From: Chloroflexota bacterium
GTDB taxonomy: Bacteria; Chloroflexota; Anaerolineae; Anaerolineales; Villigracilaceae
Length of the DNA stretch: 64,000 bases
Reading direction: 5' to 3'
Assembly: GCA_016235425.1 (NCBI GenBank)
Contig: JACRLC010000067.1
Span: 26,881 to 90,880 of the forward strand
How positions within the stretch are numbered: position 1 is the stretch's first letter; each line of letters opens with the position of its first letter. Positions 1 to 8,839 of this stretch are shown here, piece after piece. The notes beneath the pieces are model-generated. The model was not told where the DNA came from. It saw nothing but the letters and a program-made list of their open reading frames with translations, and did no database searches. The position numbers and the translations under genes are program-made.

Positions 1-959
1 TCCAACTCGCGAAGGGGGACATCGTAACGGCCCAGCCGCCCAAGCAGGGACTCGGCTAGTTGGGTGAGTTCCGCTTCCTTGAGCGAGATGATGTAATCGA
101 GCGCCTCTGCGTATGTCATCTCGCCGAAGCGATACAATGCCGCGGCCAGTACTTTCTTTTCACCATCCTTGTCGAAATCCATCAGCGTACACCATTCCGA
201 TTTGCGATTTACGATTTGCGATTTGCGATTGGCGAATTCCAAGGTTGTTTCGATGAGATACGGAACCGCATCCGCATATTTGACCAATGTGGGCACTTCG
301 CTTTTGGCGGTGGCTTTTACCTGTTCCCCAATTTCACGGACTTCCGCCAGCGGGTGAGATAACATCTTGCGAATGGCATTTTCCAAAACGCGCGCGTTGG
401 CGGTCATGCCCACGTTGGCATTGGCGGCGGCAGGCAGGATGAAACGGCACGTGTCCACGTATTGCGAGCGGATGCGGCGGTCATAGCCCTCGTCGCTTTC
501 GTTTTCGCGGCGCGGGGAGCGCTGTAGGACGAGATTCTTTACAGGGTCCAGCGACTCGGCATAAGTCCTGAAAAGGAAACGGATGGTTTTGATGTATTCA
601 TCGCGGAGCGGATGTCCCGCTTCGCGCAATTCGGGCGGGATGGTGAAGTCATCGGGTCCCCATTTTTGATAACGGGTTGATTTTTCCGTGTACGACGCCA
701 GGCGGTTGCCTTCGATGCTTTCAATCGCGATGCGCGAGACGTTCTCGAAAGCGATGTGCAAAACTGCGTGTTCCGCGACGGATGCATGTCCGTATCCCAC
801 CACCCATTTCTCGTGAAATTTTGCGGACTTTTCATCGCTTAGTTCTGCGGCGATCTCGCGAAAGGATTCGGGCGCGCGTGATGTCTTTGCGAAGGCAACG
901 GCGATGGTTTCAGGGCTGAGGGCGCGCGGGGAAAGTAAATAGATGTCGCGGTTGGGCAT
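1..959 (-). CDS. thyX: FAD-dependent thymidylate synthase ThyX (3' end outside window)
   Basis: Open from the ATG at 959 down to base 1 with no stop, so 319 residues are visible and the C-terminus lies outside. Flavin-dependent thymidylate synthases methylate dUMP to dTMP using methylene-THF and FAD. Seen: a GHASVAEHA segment near residue 55 and NRLASYTEKSTRYQKW near residue 85, matching the ThyX signature (R..S..E.S.RY) of the FAD/dUMP site; a second arginine-rich block RSPRRENESDEGYDRR follows around residue 140. Oddity: at about residues 243-254 the reading frame runs through a copy of the dispersed aatcgcaaatcg repeat and encodes NRKSQIVNRKSE, an in-frame low-complexity insert. The protein is longer than single-domain ThyX, which fits the two-domain form seen in some bacteria (inference). 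Confidence 0.82.
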   Translation of the reverse strand, partial: MPNRDIYLLSPRALSPETIAVAFAKTSRAPESFREIAAELSDEKSAKFHEKWVVGYGHASVAEHAVLHIAFENVSRIAIESIEGNRLASYTEKSTRYQKWGPDDFTIPPELREAGHPLRDEYIKTIRFLFRTYAESLDPVKNLVLQRSPRRENESDEGYDRRIRSQYVDTCRFILPAAANANVGMTANARVLENAIRKMLSHPLAEVREIGEQVKATAKSEVPTLVKYADAVPYLIETTLEFANRKSQIVNRKSEWCTLMDFDKDGEKKVLAAALYRFGEMTYAEALDYIISLKEAELTQLAESLLGRLGRYDVPLREL

Positions 960-1172
960 GGGAATCTCCAGTAATTATTTCGCGCTGCGAAGTCCCAGTG
1001 TTCTTCTGGGGAGCGGAGAGAGACGGTGTTCTTCCGTCGAACGCAGTCGAAGCGCAGGTGACATGCGAATTTAGATTTTACTTGAGACACATCCTTCGAC
1101 TTCCGCTTCGACTTACACTCAGCGTCCGCTCACCTGTGCCTGCGCTTCAGGTGCAGGCAGGACGAAGTTTAT
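960..1172. repeat. Intergenic dispersed repeat
   Basis: No gene seen. From about 973 to 1075 the sequence (ttcgcgc, gcggagag, gcagtcgaagcgcaggtg) resembles the block at 46948-47002; from 1090 to 1165 it carries cttcgacttccgcttcgac and tgtgcctgcgc..ggtgcaggcagg, the latter also present at 21303-21330. These are copies of short palindromic repeats scattered over the window. Confidence 0.6.
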
Positions 1173-1517
1173 CTATCCCATCGGATGCCTCATGTAGCCG
1201 CCGCCGAGCAGGTGAAGGTGCAGGTGGAAAATCATCTGCCCGGCGTTGGGGCCGGTATTGACGATGAGACGGTATCCGCCTTCGGCGATCTCTTCCTGCG
1301 CGGCGAGTTGGCTCGCAACGCTGAACAGATGACCGGCCAGCGCTTCATCCTCGACCTCGAGGCTGTTGACCGATTCGATATGCTTGTTCGGCACAATGAG
1401 GATGTGCGTCGGTGCGGCGGGGTGGATATCGCGAAAAGCGGTTACTTGTTCATCGCGGTAGACGATGGTGGCATTGGCTTCGTTGTTGACGATCTTGCAA
1501 AAGATACAGTTGGACAT
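1173..1517 (-). CDS. HIT-family nucleotide hydrolase
   Basis: 114-residue histidine triad protein. HIT hydrolases of the HINT branch cleave nucleoside phosphoramidates or adenylated substrates in the cytoplasm. Seen: N-terminal CIFCKIV (zinc-binding type Cys pair), middle PTHILIVPNKHIESVNSL, and the active-site triad HLHLHLLGG near residue 103, preceded by GQMIFH. The ATG at 1517 was chosen because it gives the normal family length and the canonical MSNCIFCKI start; upstream codons in the same frame extend into the end of the lipoprotein gene. It begins 37 bp after the stop of that lipoprotein gene on the same strand, so the two are probably cotranscribed. Confidence 0.93.
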   Translation of the reverse strand: MSNCIFCKIVNNEANATIVYRDEQVTAFRDIHPAAPTHILIVPNKHIESVNSLEVEDEALAGHLFSVASQLAAQEEIAEGGYRLIVNTGPNAGQMIFHLHLHLLGGGYMRHPMG

Positions 1518-1554
1518 GTTGTAATACACCCTGAGAAGCAATGTGATGAGTCGT

Positions 1555-2703
1555 CTAAGGAACGCCGGCAGGAATTGGACCATACGTCGGCGCGCAGACG
1601 ATATCGTAGTAATCCATCTCGATGGCTTTATGTTCTTGGGCATAGGCTTCGGCTTCTTTTCCGGTGATGCGGACGATGTCCAGCGCGTCGATTACCTGAT
1701 GCGGCCAGTAGCGCGGCAGGGTCAACAGCGGATCGTTGATCTCTCCTTCCGGCCTGTAGGCAGGGCGGCCCGGGTCTTCCTTGTTGGCAAGAGGAATCCA
1801 GTTGAACATCACCGGTCCGCGCGAGTTCATGGTGAATCCAAGCCTGTAGCCCAGGTCGCGTGCCATTTCGACCGGTCTCATGCCAAATCCGCCGCCGGGC
1901 CAAACGATGGCTATGGGCGTTTTGTTGTATCTCTCCTCGAACGCGGTGATGGAACCCTGCAGTTCGCGTGTGACCACAGCCTTGGGCGACTCGTCGCTCA
2001 AGTATGAGCCGACCATCACGCCTTGTGATTGATGATCCACCCAGCCTTCATTTTCGAGCGCGATGTTTTCCTGCCAGGCGGCCTCGAGGGTATCCGGCTG
2101 GCTTGTCCAGCCATTGACTACGGGCCAGCCCCAATCCTCCCAGTATTGACGGAAATTTTTATCGAAGTTTTCACCGCTCTGGCGGTCATCCTGAACGATG
2201 ACCACTGACCGCGCAGGGATCATTGCATTCGTCTCCAGAAAATCGGCGAGTTGCTTTGTGTTGATGGCTTCAAAGCCCTGGTCTTTCAGGTGCTGCATGA
2301 TGCGGTTGAAATCGATCACGTTCACCCCATCCGGGGCTTCGGGTTTTCCCTTGAAGATGCCGTGGAACATGACGATTATTACAATCGTTCCGGGGGCGGC
2401 GTTGTTTGGGTCCCATTTGGCTTTGATGTACTGGCACGAGTCCCGGATGTATGTGTGGGGAGTATCAAATACATTCAAGGAAGCCGATTGAAATAAGCGC
2501 GGCAGTGCCGGCGGGGTGCGCTGTGCCTGCTCTGTCAGGGCAGGCGATTGCGCGGACGTCAGTTCATTGGTTGGATTAACGGTCCCAGCGATGGGGGAGG
2601 GTGCAAGTGGTTGGCAGGATGCCAGGAAAACGCCAAGTAAACAGGCGGAGATGATTCGATGTAGGAGCTGTGTAGATTTGGTTTGTCGTAACATGATATA
2701 CAT
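1555..2703 (-). CDS. Lipoprotein with polysaccharide-deacetylase-like fold (copy 1)
   Basis: About 382 residues from the ATG at 2703 (2694 is an alternative). A lipobox LASC closes a hydrophobic leader (ACLLGVFLASC), so it is predicted to be a membrane-anchored lipoprotein outside the cell. The body follows the NodB/deacetylase order: TIVIIVMFHGI, a DFLETNAMIPARSVVIVQDD segment where NodB enzymes have TFDDG, then VWPGGGFG and LGYRLGFTMN. The metal-binding aspartate pair is present (QDD) but the surrounding motif differs from classic NodB, so catalytic activity is uncertain. It is a close paralogue of the next gene upstream (2838-3989), a tandem duplication. What carbohydrate it acts on cannot be told. 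Confidence 0.78.
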   Translation of the reverse strand: MYIMLRQTKSTQLLHRIISACLLGVFLASCQPLAPSPIAGTVNPTNELTSAQSPALTEQAQRTPPALPRLFQSASLNVFDTPHTYIRDSCQYIKAKWDPNNAAPGTIVIIVMFHGIFKGKPEAPDGVNVIDFNRIMQHLKDQGFEAINTKQLADFLETNAMIPARSVVIVQDDRQSGENFDKNFRQYWEDWGWPVVNGWTSQPDTLEAAWQENIALENEGWVDHQSQGVMVGSYLSDESPKAVVTRELQGSITAFEERYNKTPIAIVWPGGGFGMRPVEMARDLGYRLGFTMNSRGPVMFNWIPLANKEDPGRPAYRPEGEINDPLLTLPRYWPHQVIDALDIVRITGKEAEAYAQEHKAIEMDYYDIVCAPTYGPIPAGVP

Positions 2704-2788
2704 TGTATCTAAAAAACAGTCTTGCAGATTAATTGTTTGTAATGACAGATGACAGTCACTTTGTTTCAGAGATGATATGTGTAACAAA

Positions 2789-2815
2789 ACAGGGTGACAT
2801 GACCCGTCACCCTGT
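2789..2815 (-). terminator. Intrinsic terminator after deacetylase-like copy 2
   Basis: On the minus strand acagggtgac-gggtcat-gtcaccctgt forms a 10-bp perfect stem followed by TTTGTT. It lies 20 bp downstream of the stop of the 2838-3989 gene. Confidence 0.75.
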
Positions 2816-2837
2816 GGGGTTGAAAAATTCGGTTATG

Positions 2838-3989
2838 CTACGGCGCGGCTGGCAGCGTTCCATAAGCCGGCGCGCAAACGATGTCATAGTATTCGAGTTC
2901 GACGGCTTTGTTCTGTTCAGCGTATGCCGCGGCTTCATTGCCAACGGTGCGGATCGCATCCAATTCCGAGAGAGCTTGTGCCGGCCAGTAGCGCGGCAGA
3001 GTGAGACGCGGATCATTGGACGGGCCTTCGGGAATCCAGGTGGGGCGTCTCGGATCTTCGGTATCTGCAAGCGGGACCCAATTGAACATGATCGGCCCGC
3101 GCGGGTTGACGGTGAATCCCACGCGGTAACCGACCGAGCGCGCCACTTCGACCCCGCGCGGGGTGAAGCCGCCGCCGGGCCAGACGTAGGCGATGGGAGT
3201 CTTTCCGAAATATTTCTGGATATTATCAATCGATCCTTGAAGTTCGCCGTAGATGAAATCATCCGTCGAACCGGGAACGATGTTGATGTTGTGGATGACG
3301 CCATGCGCTTCGTAGTCCACCCAGCCTTCGGCAGAGAGATTGACGTTTTCCTGGAGGAACTGGTCATCGCCGCCAAATGCGCTGATCCAGCCATTGATCA
3401 CGGGCCAGCCCCACTCTTCGTAATAGGGGCGGAAGTGCTCAAAGGCTTCGGCGGTATGACGGTCGTCGTAGGTGAGCACAACCGAGCGTTGCGGGATGCG
3501 TGCGTTGGCGTCCAAAAAGTCCGCAAGCTGGGTGGCGTTGATCGCTTCGAAGCCAAGCTCCTTGAGGCTGTTCATCAATTTTTCGAAATCCTGGACGGTG
3601 ATGTCGTTCACGTCATCAGCCGCGCCTTTGTTGATGCCATGAAACATGATGACCATGACAATGGTCCCCGGCGCGGCGTTGTTTGGATCCCATTTGGCTT
3701 TGAGGTACTGGCACGAATCCGAAATATAAGTGTGAGGCGTATCTGGCGATTGTAGATAAGCTGTTTGATACGCGGCGGGAAGCGCGGGCGGTGTGCGCGG
3801 CGCGGCGGCTGTGGGGATGGGAGTATCCGTCGGCGCGGGTGTTTGGGTGGGCAGGCTGACCTGGGCGAAGGCGGTCTCGAAGGCCGCGGTCATTGCGATG
3901 TCGGGGGAAACGGTAACAGGCTTGGGCTGGCAGGATGCCAATAAAATGGCGGGCAGGATCGAGGTCAGAATGAAGCGGGTTTTAATCAT
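2838..3989 (-). CDS. Lipoprotein with polysaccharide-deacetylase-like fold (copy 2)
   Basis: 383 residues. N-terminal leader ILTSILPAILLASC is a clear lipobox, followed by a Pro/Thr linker (TQTPAPTDTPIPTAA), then the same domain as its neighbour: GTIVMVIMFHGIN, SVVLTYDDRHTAEAFEHF (nearer to the NodB TFDDG motif than copy 1), AYVWPGGGF and VGYRVGFTVN. The two proteins agree almost word for word in blocks such as SPDTPHTYISDSCQYLKAKWDPNNAAPGTIV versus the copy-1 equivalent, so this is a recent tandem duplication. Predicted role: surface carbohydrate binding or deacetylation; no substrate can be inferred. It is set apart by terminators on both sides, so it is probably transcribed alone. Confidence 0.8.
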   Translation of the reverse strand: MIKTRFILTSILPAILLASCQPKPVTVSPDIAMTAAFETAFAQVSLPTQTPAPTDTPIPTAAAPRTPPALPAAYQTAYLQSPDTPHTYISDSCQYLKAKWDPNNAAPGTIVMVIMFHGINKGAADDVNDITVQDFEKLMNSLKELGFEAINATQLADFLDANARIPQRSVVLTYDDRHTAEAFEHFRPYYEEWGWPVINGWISAFGGDDQFLQENVNLSAEGWVDYEAHGVIHNINIVPGSTDDFIYGELQGSIDNIQKYFGKTPIAYVWPGGGFTPRGVEVARSVGYRVGFTVNPRGPIMFNWVPLADTEDPRRPTWIPEGPSNDPRLTLPRYWPAQALSELDAIRTVGNEAAAYAEQNKAVELEYYDIVCAPAYGTLPAAP

Positions 3990-4010
3990 GCGCTGTATTC
4001 TACCTGAAAA

Positions 4011-4043
4011 ACGTGACAGTCACCTTCAAGGTGACTGTCACGT
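4011..4043 (-). terminator. Intrinsic terminator after ino1
   Basis: acgtgacagtcacctt / aaggtgactgtcacgt makes a 15-bp stem; on the minus strand it is followed by TTTTTC. It begins right at the end of the ino1 gene. The tgacagtcac core also recurs at 2749 and 37246. Confidence 0.8.
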
Positions 4044-4046
4044 CGC

Positions 4047-5132
4047 TTACTCATTTGATTTGCCTGCAATGAAGTCCTCCACTTTTTCGCGGCAGACGCT
4101 GTCGCGGAATTGTTTGGGAGGCGTCTTGAAGAAGTAGGAGGACGGGCCGACGATCGGGCCGCTGAGTTTTCTGTCGAGGGCGATCTTGGCGCAACGGATG
4201 GCGTCTATCATCACACCCGCGGAGTTGGGACTATCCCATACTTCGAGTTTGACTTCGGCATTGAGCGGCACGTTCCCAAAGGTGGTTCCTTCCATGCGAA
4301 TGTAGCACCACTTGCGGTCGGTGAGCCAGGGGACGTGATCGCTGGGGCCGACGTGGACGTTGTCCGCGCCGAGGTCGTAGGGGATCATGCTGGTGACAGC
4401 GTTGGTCTTGGAGATCTTTTTGGATTCAAGACGCTCGCGTTCGAGCATGTTGAGGAAGTCGGTATTGCCGCCGAAGTTGAGCTGGTAGGTGCGGTCAATG
4501 CGGACGCCGCGATCCACGAAGAGGGTGGTGAGGACGCGGTGCAGGATCGTCGCGCCGACCTGTGACTTGATGTCGTCGCCGAGGATGGGCAGGCCGGCGT
4601 CTCTGAAGCGCTTGCCCCAATATTCGGAGGAGGCGATGAAAACCGGGATGCCGTTGACGAAGGCGCATCCGGCTTCGAGGCATTGTTCCACGTACCATTT
4701 GGTCGCCATCTCGGAACCGACCGGCAGGAAGTTGACGACCACGTCGGTCTTGGTTTCCTTGAGCAGTTTGACGATGTCCGCGGTGGGGCCGGGGGCCTTT
4801 TTGATCATGCCGCTGAGGTATTTGCCGAGGCCGTCGTGGGTCATGCCGCGTACGACGGGAACGTTGAGTTTGGGAACGTCTGCAAATTTGTAGGTGTTAT
4901 TCGGTTCGGCGAAGATTGCTTCCGAGAGGTCCTTGCCCACCTTGGTCACGTTGATATCGATGCCGAGGGTGAATTCGATGTCGCGGATGTGATAACCGCC
5001 CACGCGAGGGTGCATCACGCCGGGGACGACGGCGTCGTCGGCTGTGTTCTTGTAGAATTGGATGCCCTGCACGAGCGAGGACGCGCAATTTCCCACGCCG
5101 ATGATGGCGACGCGTACTTTTTTAGCTGCCAT
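4047..5132 (-). CDS. ino1: Inositol-3-phosphate synthase
   Basis: 361 residues, the length of the compact actinobacterial/archaeal-type myo-inositol-1-phosphate synthase, which converts glucose 6-phosphate to inositol 1-phosphate using NAD+. Seen: N-terminal Rossmann motif [29 protein letters not shown], then [33 protein letters not shown] and [14 protein letters not shown] (catalytic lysine region), and [12 protein letters not shown]. Start ATG 5132 has an aaggag ribosome site 9 bases upstream. Ino1 supplies inositol for phosphatidylinositol or compatible solutes; the PfkB kinase and histidine kinase nearby are on the other strand and not obviously linked. Confidence 0.95.
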   Translation of the reverse strand: MAAKKVRVAIIGVGNCASSLVQGIQFYKNTADDAVVPGVMHPRVGGYHIRDIEFTLGIDINVTKVGKDLSEAIFAEPNNTYKFADVPKLNVPVVRGMTHDGLGKYLSGMIKKAPGPTADIVKLLKETKTDVVVNFLPVGSEMATKWYVEQCLEAGCAFVNGIPVFIASSEYWGKRFRDAGLPILGDDIKSQVGATILHRVLTTLFVDRGVRIDRTYQLNFGGNTDFLNMLERERLESKKISKTNAVTSMIPYDLGADNVHVGPSDHVPWLTDRKWCYIRMEGTTFGNVPLNAEVKLEVWDSPNSAGVMIDAIRCAKIALDRKLSGPIVGPSSYFFKTPPKQFRDSVCREKVEDFIAGKSNE

Positions 5133-5227
5133 GAAGTCTGTCTCCTTGATCTGGGTTTACAGTTTTGATTTTAATTTTTGTATGCAATTGATATTCTTCA
5201 AGCCCAAGTCCTGACAGGCCTGTGAAG

Positions 5228-5233
5228 TATAAT
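5228..5233 (+). promoter_or_regulatory. -10 element for the histidine kinase gene
   Basis: A perfect TATAAT lies 18 bases before the ATG at 5252. No convincing -35 is seen. It would place the transcript start near 5240 and so argues for the start at 5252 and against the upstream in-frame codon at 5222. Confidence 0.5.
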
Positions 5234-5251
5234 CTTACCGCAGGGTTAACT

Positions 5252-6502
5252 ATGGCCTCCGACCGCATTAATCGTCTTCTTGAAGTCTCACGTGGTTTGA
5301 GCGCCGCGGGGGACATGGAAAAATATCTGCAATCCATTCTTTCAGCCGCCACCGAATTGACCGGCAGTGAGACCGCGTCCATTTTGGAATTCGACGAGGC
5401 GGCCAGGGAATTGCGATTTTCCGTCGTGCCGTGGTTTCACCGCGATGCGATCCAGGGCGTAAAGGTTCCGCTGGATGGAAGCGCCGCTGGCTGGGTGTTT
5501 ATGCAGGGCAAACCGGTAATCATCAATGACGTGGGCGTGGACGCGCGTCATTTTCGCACGATTGATCTTTTGAGCAAATTCACGACGAAGTCTCTTTTGG
5601 GCGTACCCATGCTTTTGCACGGGACGCCCATCGGTGTGTTCGAAGCGCTCAATAAGGCAAACAGCGCACATTATACCGAGGAAGATGTCACAATTCTAGA
5701 GACGCTTGCTTCGCTGGCATCTGCGGCTTTGCAGGCCGACCGCCTCGAAAGAAGGCTTCAAGGCTCCGCGAGCGAGATCACGGAGTTGGATCGTCTAAAG
5801 AGCGAATTCATTGCCATCACTTCGCACGAACTTCGCACGCCGCTGGGATTGATCCTCGGCCACGCCACGTTCCTGCGCGAAATGCTGGGCAAGGATTACC
5901 ACGAGCAGTTGGACGCCATCATCCGTAACGCCGCGCGGCTGAAAGAGATCATCGAAAGCCTTTCGAGCGTGGATAACTACCAGAGCGGCGTGGCGCGCTT
6001 GCGGCAACGGAAGGTCTCGATGGCGCGCATTGTGGAAGATGTGCTGGCATCGTTCCAGTCAATGGCGGATGAAAAGGGTGTGAAGCTCAAAATGGATTTG
6101 AGCAAGCACGACCTGCTCGTGGATGCGGACGGGAGCAAGATCGCGATTGCATTGAGCAACCTCATCAAGAATGCCATCATGTTCACAGATAAGGGCGGGC
6201 AGGTGCTGGTCAAGGCCGAGCTTTCTCCGGGCTATGTCAAGGTTTCGGTGATCGATAACGGCCTCGGCATCCCGGCGCATGACCTGCCGCGTGTCTTCGA
6301 GCGATTCTTCCAGGTCGAGTCGCATCTCACGCGGCGGCATGGCGGCATGGGGCTGGGACTCTCGGTTGCCAAGGTGATGATCGAAATGCACGGCGGGCGC
6401 ATCTGGGTTGAAAGCGTGGAAGGCAAGGGCAGTAACTTCACCTTCCTTTTGCCGGTCGATTTGCAATCTGCCGCGCAGGCTGAACAGCCATTCCATTTTT
6501 GA
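5252..6502 (+). CDS. GAF-domain sensor histidine kinase
   Basis: 416 residues, soluble: no membrane span. Domains: GAF sensor (about 18-165), a short coiled linker (ADRLERRLQGSASEITELDRL), dimerisation/phosphoacceptor domain with SHELRTPLG (His192), and a HATPase domain with N box ALSNLIKNAIMF, G1 DNGLGIP, F box FERFFQ and G2 GMGLGLSVAKVMIEMHGG. All catalytic motifs are intact. No response regulator gene is adjacent, so this is an orphan kinase; ligand of the GAF domain unknown. The start at 5252 (MASDRIN) is preferred over 5222 because of the TATAAT at 5228. Confidence 0.92.
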   Translation: MASDRINRLLEVSRGLSAAGDMEKYLQSILSAATELTGSETASILEFDEAARELRFSVVPWFHRDAIQGVKVPLDGSAAGWVFMQGKPVIINDVGVDARHFRTIDLLSKFTTKSLLGVPMLLHGTPIGVFEALNKANSAHYTEEDVTILETLASLASAALQADRLERRLQGSASEITELDRLKSEFIAITSHELRTPLGLILGHATFLREMLGKDYHEQLDAIIRNAARLKEIIESLSSVDNYQSGVARLRQRKVSMARIVEDVLASFQSMADEKGVKLKMDLSKHDLLVDADGSKIAIALSNLIKNAIMFTDKGGQVLVKAELSPGYVKVSVIDNGLGIPAHDLPRVFERFFQVESHLTRRHGGMGLGLSVAKVMIEMHGGRIWVESVEGKGSNFTFLLPVDLQSAAQAEQPFHF

Positions 6503-6544
6503 GCCGGGATCATCCCGCAGTTCGACTGCCGGATTAAGATTTAG

Positions 6545-7546
6545 ATGAAACCCACCTTCGTTATTGCCGGAAAATTAAATCGCGAATATCTCCTGCCTCC
6601 CAGTGGACAGCCCGTGCTTGATTCACCGGGCGGCAGTTTGTTGTATGCCGTGGGAGGGCTGGCCGTTTGGGATTCGGGTGCGGGGTTGCTGGCGCGTGTG
6701 GGCAGGGATTATCCGGGCGCGTGGATTGATAATTTTCAAGAACGCGGTTTCGACGTGCACGGCATTCGTATCCAAGATGATGCTGCGGACATGCGTTCGT
6801 TCATCGCATACACCGACAAGCACGAGCGCAGTCAGAGCAGTCCCGTTTCGCACTTTGCCCGCCGCGGTCTCACCTTCCCCAAGTCCCTGCTCGGATACCA
6901 GCCTCCCGACCCGCGCGAAGACCCGCGCAAAATGGACCCGCTCGCGCCGTCCGCGCTCGACGTTCCAAAGGAATATCGGGACGCTCCTGCCGTGCACATC
7001 TGCCCTTTGGACTTTACCAGCCAAAGCCAGTTGATCAACGTCTTCAAAGGCGGTTCAAACCTGACCATCAGCCTGGACCCCGCTCCGAATTACATGACCC
7101 CCACCTTTTGGCGTGACCTGCGGATCGTCCTGCAGGGAGTCACTTGCTTCCAGCCCTCAGAGGATGAACTGCGCGCCCTCTTCTGGGGCGAGACTCACGA
7201 CCTGTGGGACATGGCACAGAAGGTCAGCGAATTTGGCCCGCGCTTCGTCGTGATCAAACGCGGCTTGAACGGACAGTATCTTTACGACGCCGCGGGGAAA
7301 CATCGCTACGAGATTCCCGCGTACCCCTCACGCTTTGCCGATCCCACCGGCGCAGGTGACGCGTTTGCAGGTGGTTTCCTCGCAGGCTACAACAAAACCA
7401 ACGATCCATTGCAAGCCGCGCTGTATGGAAGCGTCTCCGCTTCGTTGAAGGTGGAGGGAAGCGGCCCATTCTATCCGCTCGATGTCATGCCCGGCCTGGC
7501 AGATGCGCGATTGCGCGCGTTGAAGGAGTTGTCGCGCGAGGTGTGA
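6545..7546 (+). CDS. PfkB-family carbohydrate/nucleoside kinase
   Basis: 333 residues of the ribokinase/PfkB fold. Seen: N-terminal VIAGKLNREYLLP then GGSLLYAVGGLAVW (substrate lid region), and near residue 262 the anion-hole and catalytic motif DPTGAGDAFAGGFLAGYN, with the catalytic Asp intact. Members phosphorylate sugars, nucleosides or inositol derivatives with ATP; the substrate cannot be set from sequence. It lies 42 bp after the histidine kinase on the same strand and about 70 bp before a peptidase, so it may be cotranscribed with the kinase. Confidence 0.88.
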   Translation: MKPTFVIAGKLNREYLLPPSGQPVLDSPGGSLLYAVGGLAVWDSGAGLLARVGRDYPGAWIDNFQERGFDVHGIRIQDDAADMRSFIAYTDKHERSQSSPVSHFARRGLTFPKSLLGYQPPDPREDPRKMDPLAPSALDVPKEYRDAPAVHICPLDFTSQSQLINVFKGGSNLTISLDPAPNYMTPTFWRDLRIVLQGVTCFQPSEDELRALFWGETHDLWDMAQKVSEFGPRFVVIKRGLNGQYLYDAAGKHRYEIPAYPSRFADPTGAGDAFAGGFLAGYNKTNDPLQAALYGSVSASLKVEGSGPFYPLDVMPGLADARLRALKELSREV

Positions 7547-7600
7547 TGCGCGTTGAGTGTTTCGTTTGCCTGCGTGTTTACTTGTGTGCCTGTTTCCCTG

Positions 7601-7606
7601 TATACT
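7601..7606 (+). promoter_or_regulatory. -10 element placed for a leaderless transcript
   Basis: TATACT with a weak TTTACT 18 bases upstream; only 7 bases (7607-7613) separate it from the ATG at 7614, so transcription would begin at or next to the start codon. No ribosome site is visible. Confidence 0.5.
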
Positions 7607-7613
7607 TCATTCT

Positions 7614-8747
7614 ATGACCGATCTCCCCTCCCGTCTCACTGACCTTGCCATCCAAATCCAGCAAATCGCCGCGCCCACGTTTGCAGAAGGTCCGCGCGGC
7701 GAATTCGTGCGCGGACTCTTTCAACAGGAAGGTTTGAAAGATGTCTCGATGGATTCGATTGGAAATGTGTACGCGCGCTTGCCTTCTTCCAACAGTTCAA
7801 TGGCTGGAAGATTAAGAACGAGGAAGAACACGCCTCTGATCGTCTCTGCCCACCTGGATACTGTCTTTCCTGAAAAGATCAGCTTACAGGTCAGGAAAGA
7901 AGCGGGGAAAATTTATGGGGCCGGGATCGGGGATAACTCGCTGGGAGTTGCCGCGTTGTTCGGGATTGTCTGGTCGCTTCGTCAACAAAAGATCGAATTG
8001 AAACATGATTTGTGGCTCGTCGCAAATGTGGGCGAGGAGGGATTGGGCGATTTGCGCGGGATGCGCGGCGTGGTCGAGCGTTTTGGAAAAGACGTGATCG
8101 GTTATCTCATCCTCGAAGGACTCGCGCTGGGACATATCTATCATCGCGCGGTTGGAGTGCGCCGTTATCGCATCCGTGTGCAGACAGAGGGCGGACACTC
8201 GTGGTCCGATTATGGGCGGCCCTCCGCGGTGCATGAACTTGCCGCGCTTGTCACGCAATTGAGCGCCATGCGCCTGCCGCGCGAACCGCGCACCACGATG
8301 AACGTGGGAACCATCAGCGGCGGGACGGGCATCAATGTGCTTGCCTCCGAAGCGATCTGCGAATTGGACATGCGCTCGGAAGACCCGTCCGTGCTGGCGA
8401 AGGTGGTCGCGCAGGCTGAGGATTTGATCCATGCGGTTAACTGCGAAGAAGTAAAAGTTACCGCGGAGGTCATCGGCCAGCGCCCCGCGGGCGAGATTCC
8501 TGTAGACCATCCGCTGGTGCAACTCGGCACGAAATGTATTAGCGAACAGGGCGTGACCCCTGTGCTTACCTCCGGTTCCACTGACGCGAACGCGCCTCTC
8601 AGCAAAGGCATTCCGGCGGTCGTGCTGGGCATCACCACCGGCGGCGGCGCGCATACCACGCACGAGTATATTGACGTCGAACCTGTGGGGAAGGGGATGG
8701 AGTCGGTTGTGATGTTTGTGGGGGAAGTGGTGAACAGTAATCAGTAA
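7614..8747 (+). CDS. M20-family metallopeptidase/aminoacylase-like hydrolase
   Basis: About 377 residues from ATG 7614 (in-frame codons upstream to 7557 encode a Cys/Leu/Pro-rich stretch that overlaps the promoter and is unlikely to be translated). M20 enzymes are two-zinc amidohydrolases that cut dipeptides, tripeptides or N-acyl amino acids. Seen: first metal motif SAHLDTVFPE, second GIGDNSLGVAALFG, catalytic glutamate in NVGEEGLGDLRGMRG, dimerisation-domain HSWSDYGRPSAVHELA, and the final metal histidine in GGGAHTTHEYIDVE. All expected metal ligands appear. No signal peptide from this start, so cytoplasmic. Confidence 0.88.
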   Translation: MTDLPSRLTDLAIQIQQIAAPTFAEGPRGEFVRGLFQQEGLKDVSMDSIGNVYARLPSSNSSMAGRLRTRKNTPLIVSAHLDTVFPEKISLQVRKEAGKIYGAGIGDNSLGVAALFGIVWSLRQQKIELKHDLWLVANVGEEGLGDLRGMRGVVERFGKDVIGYLILEGLALGHIYHRAVGVRRYRIRVQTEGGHSWSDYGRPSAVHELAALVTQLSAMRLPREPRTTMNVGTISGGTGINVLASEAICELDMRSEDPSVLAKVVAQAEDLIHAVNCEEVKVTAEVIGQRPAGEIPVDHPLVQLGTKCISEQGVTPVLTSGSTDANAPLSKGIPAVVLGITTGGGAHTTHEYIDVEPVGKGMESVVMFVGEVVNSNQ

Positions 8748-8758
8748 TTAGTGCAGAA

Positions 8759-8798
8759 GTTTCGGATTCTATCTTAGAGTTCCGAAACACGATATAAT
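8759..8798 (+). promoter_or_regulatory. Promoter with palindromic operator for toxin-antitoxin pair
   Basis: gtttcgga (8759-8766) and tccgaaac (8781-8788) form a perfect 8-bp inverted repeat with 14-base spacing; TATAAT (8793-8798) follows 4 bases later. The palindrome would cover the -35 region, as in self-repressed toxin-antitoxin promoters (inference). Confidence 0.55.
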
Positions 8799-8839
8799 GA
8801 TTTTGACGTTTTTACAAGTTTGCGAAAGGAAAGTTGCTC

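Noticed and set aside
2733..3755. A 340-codon frame antisense to the second deacetylase-like lipoprotein
   Set aside because: Shadow of a G+C-biased gene with clear lipobox and family motifs on the other strand.
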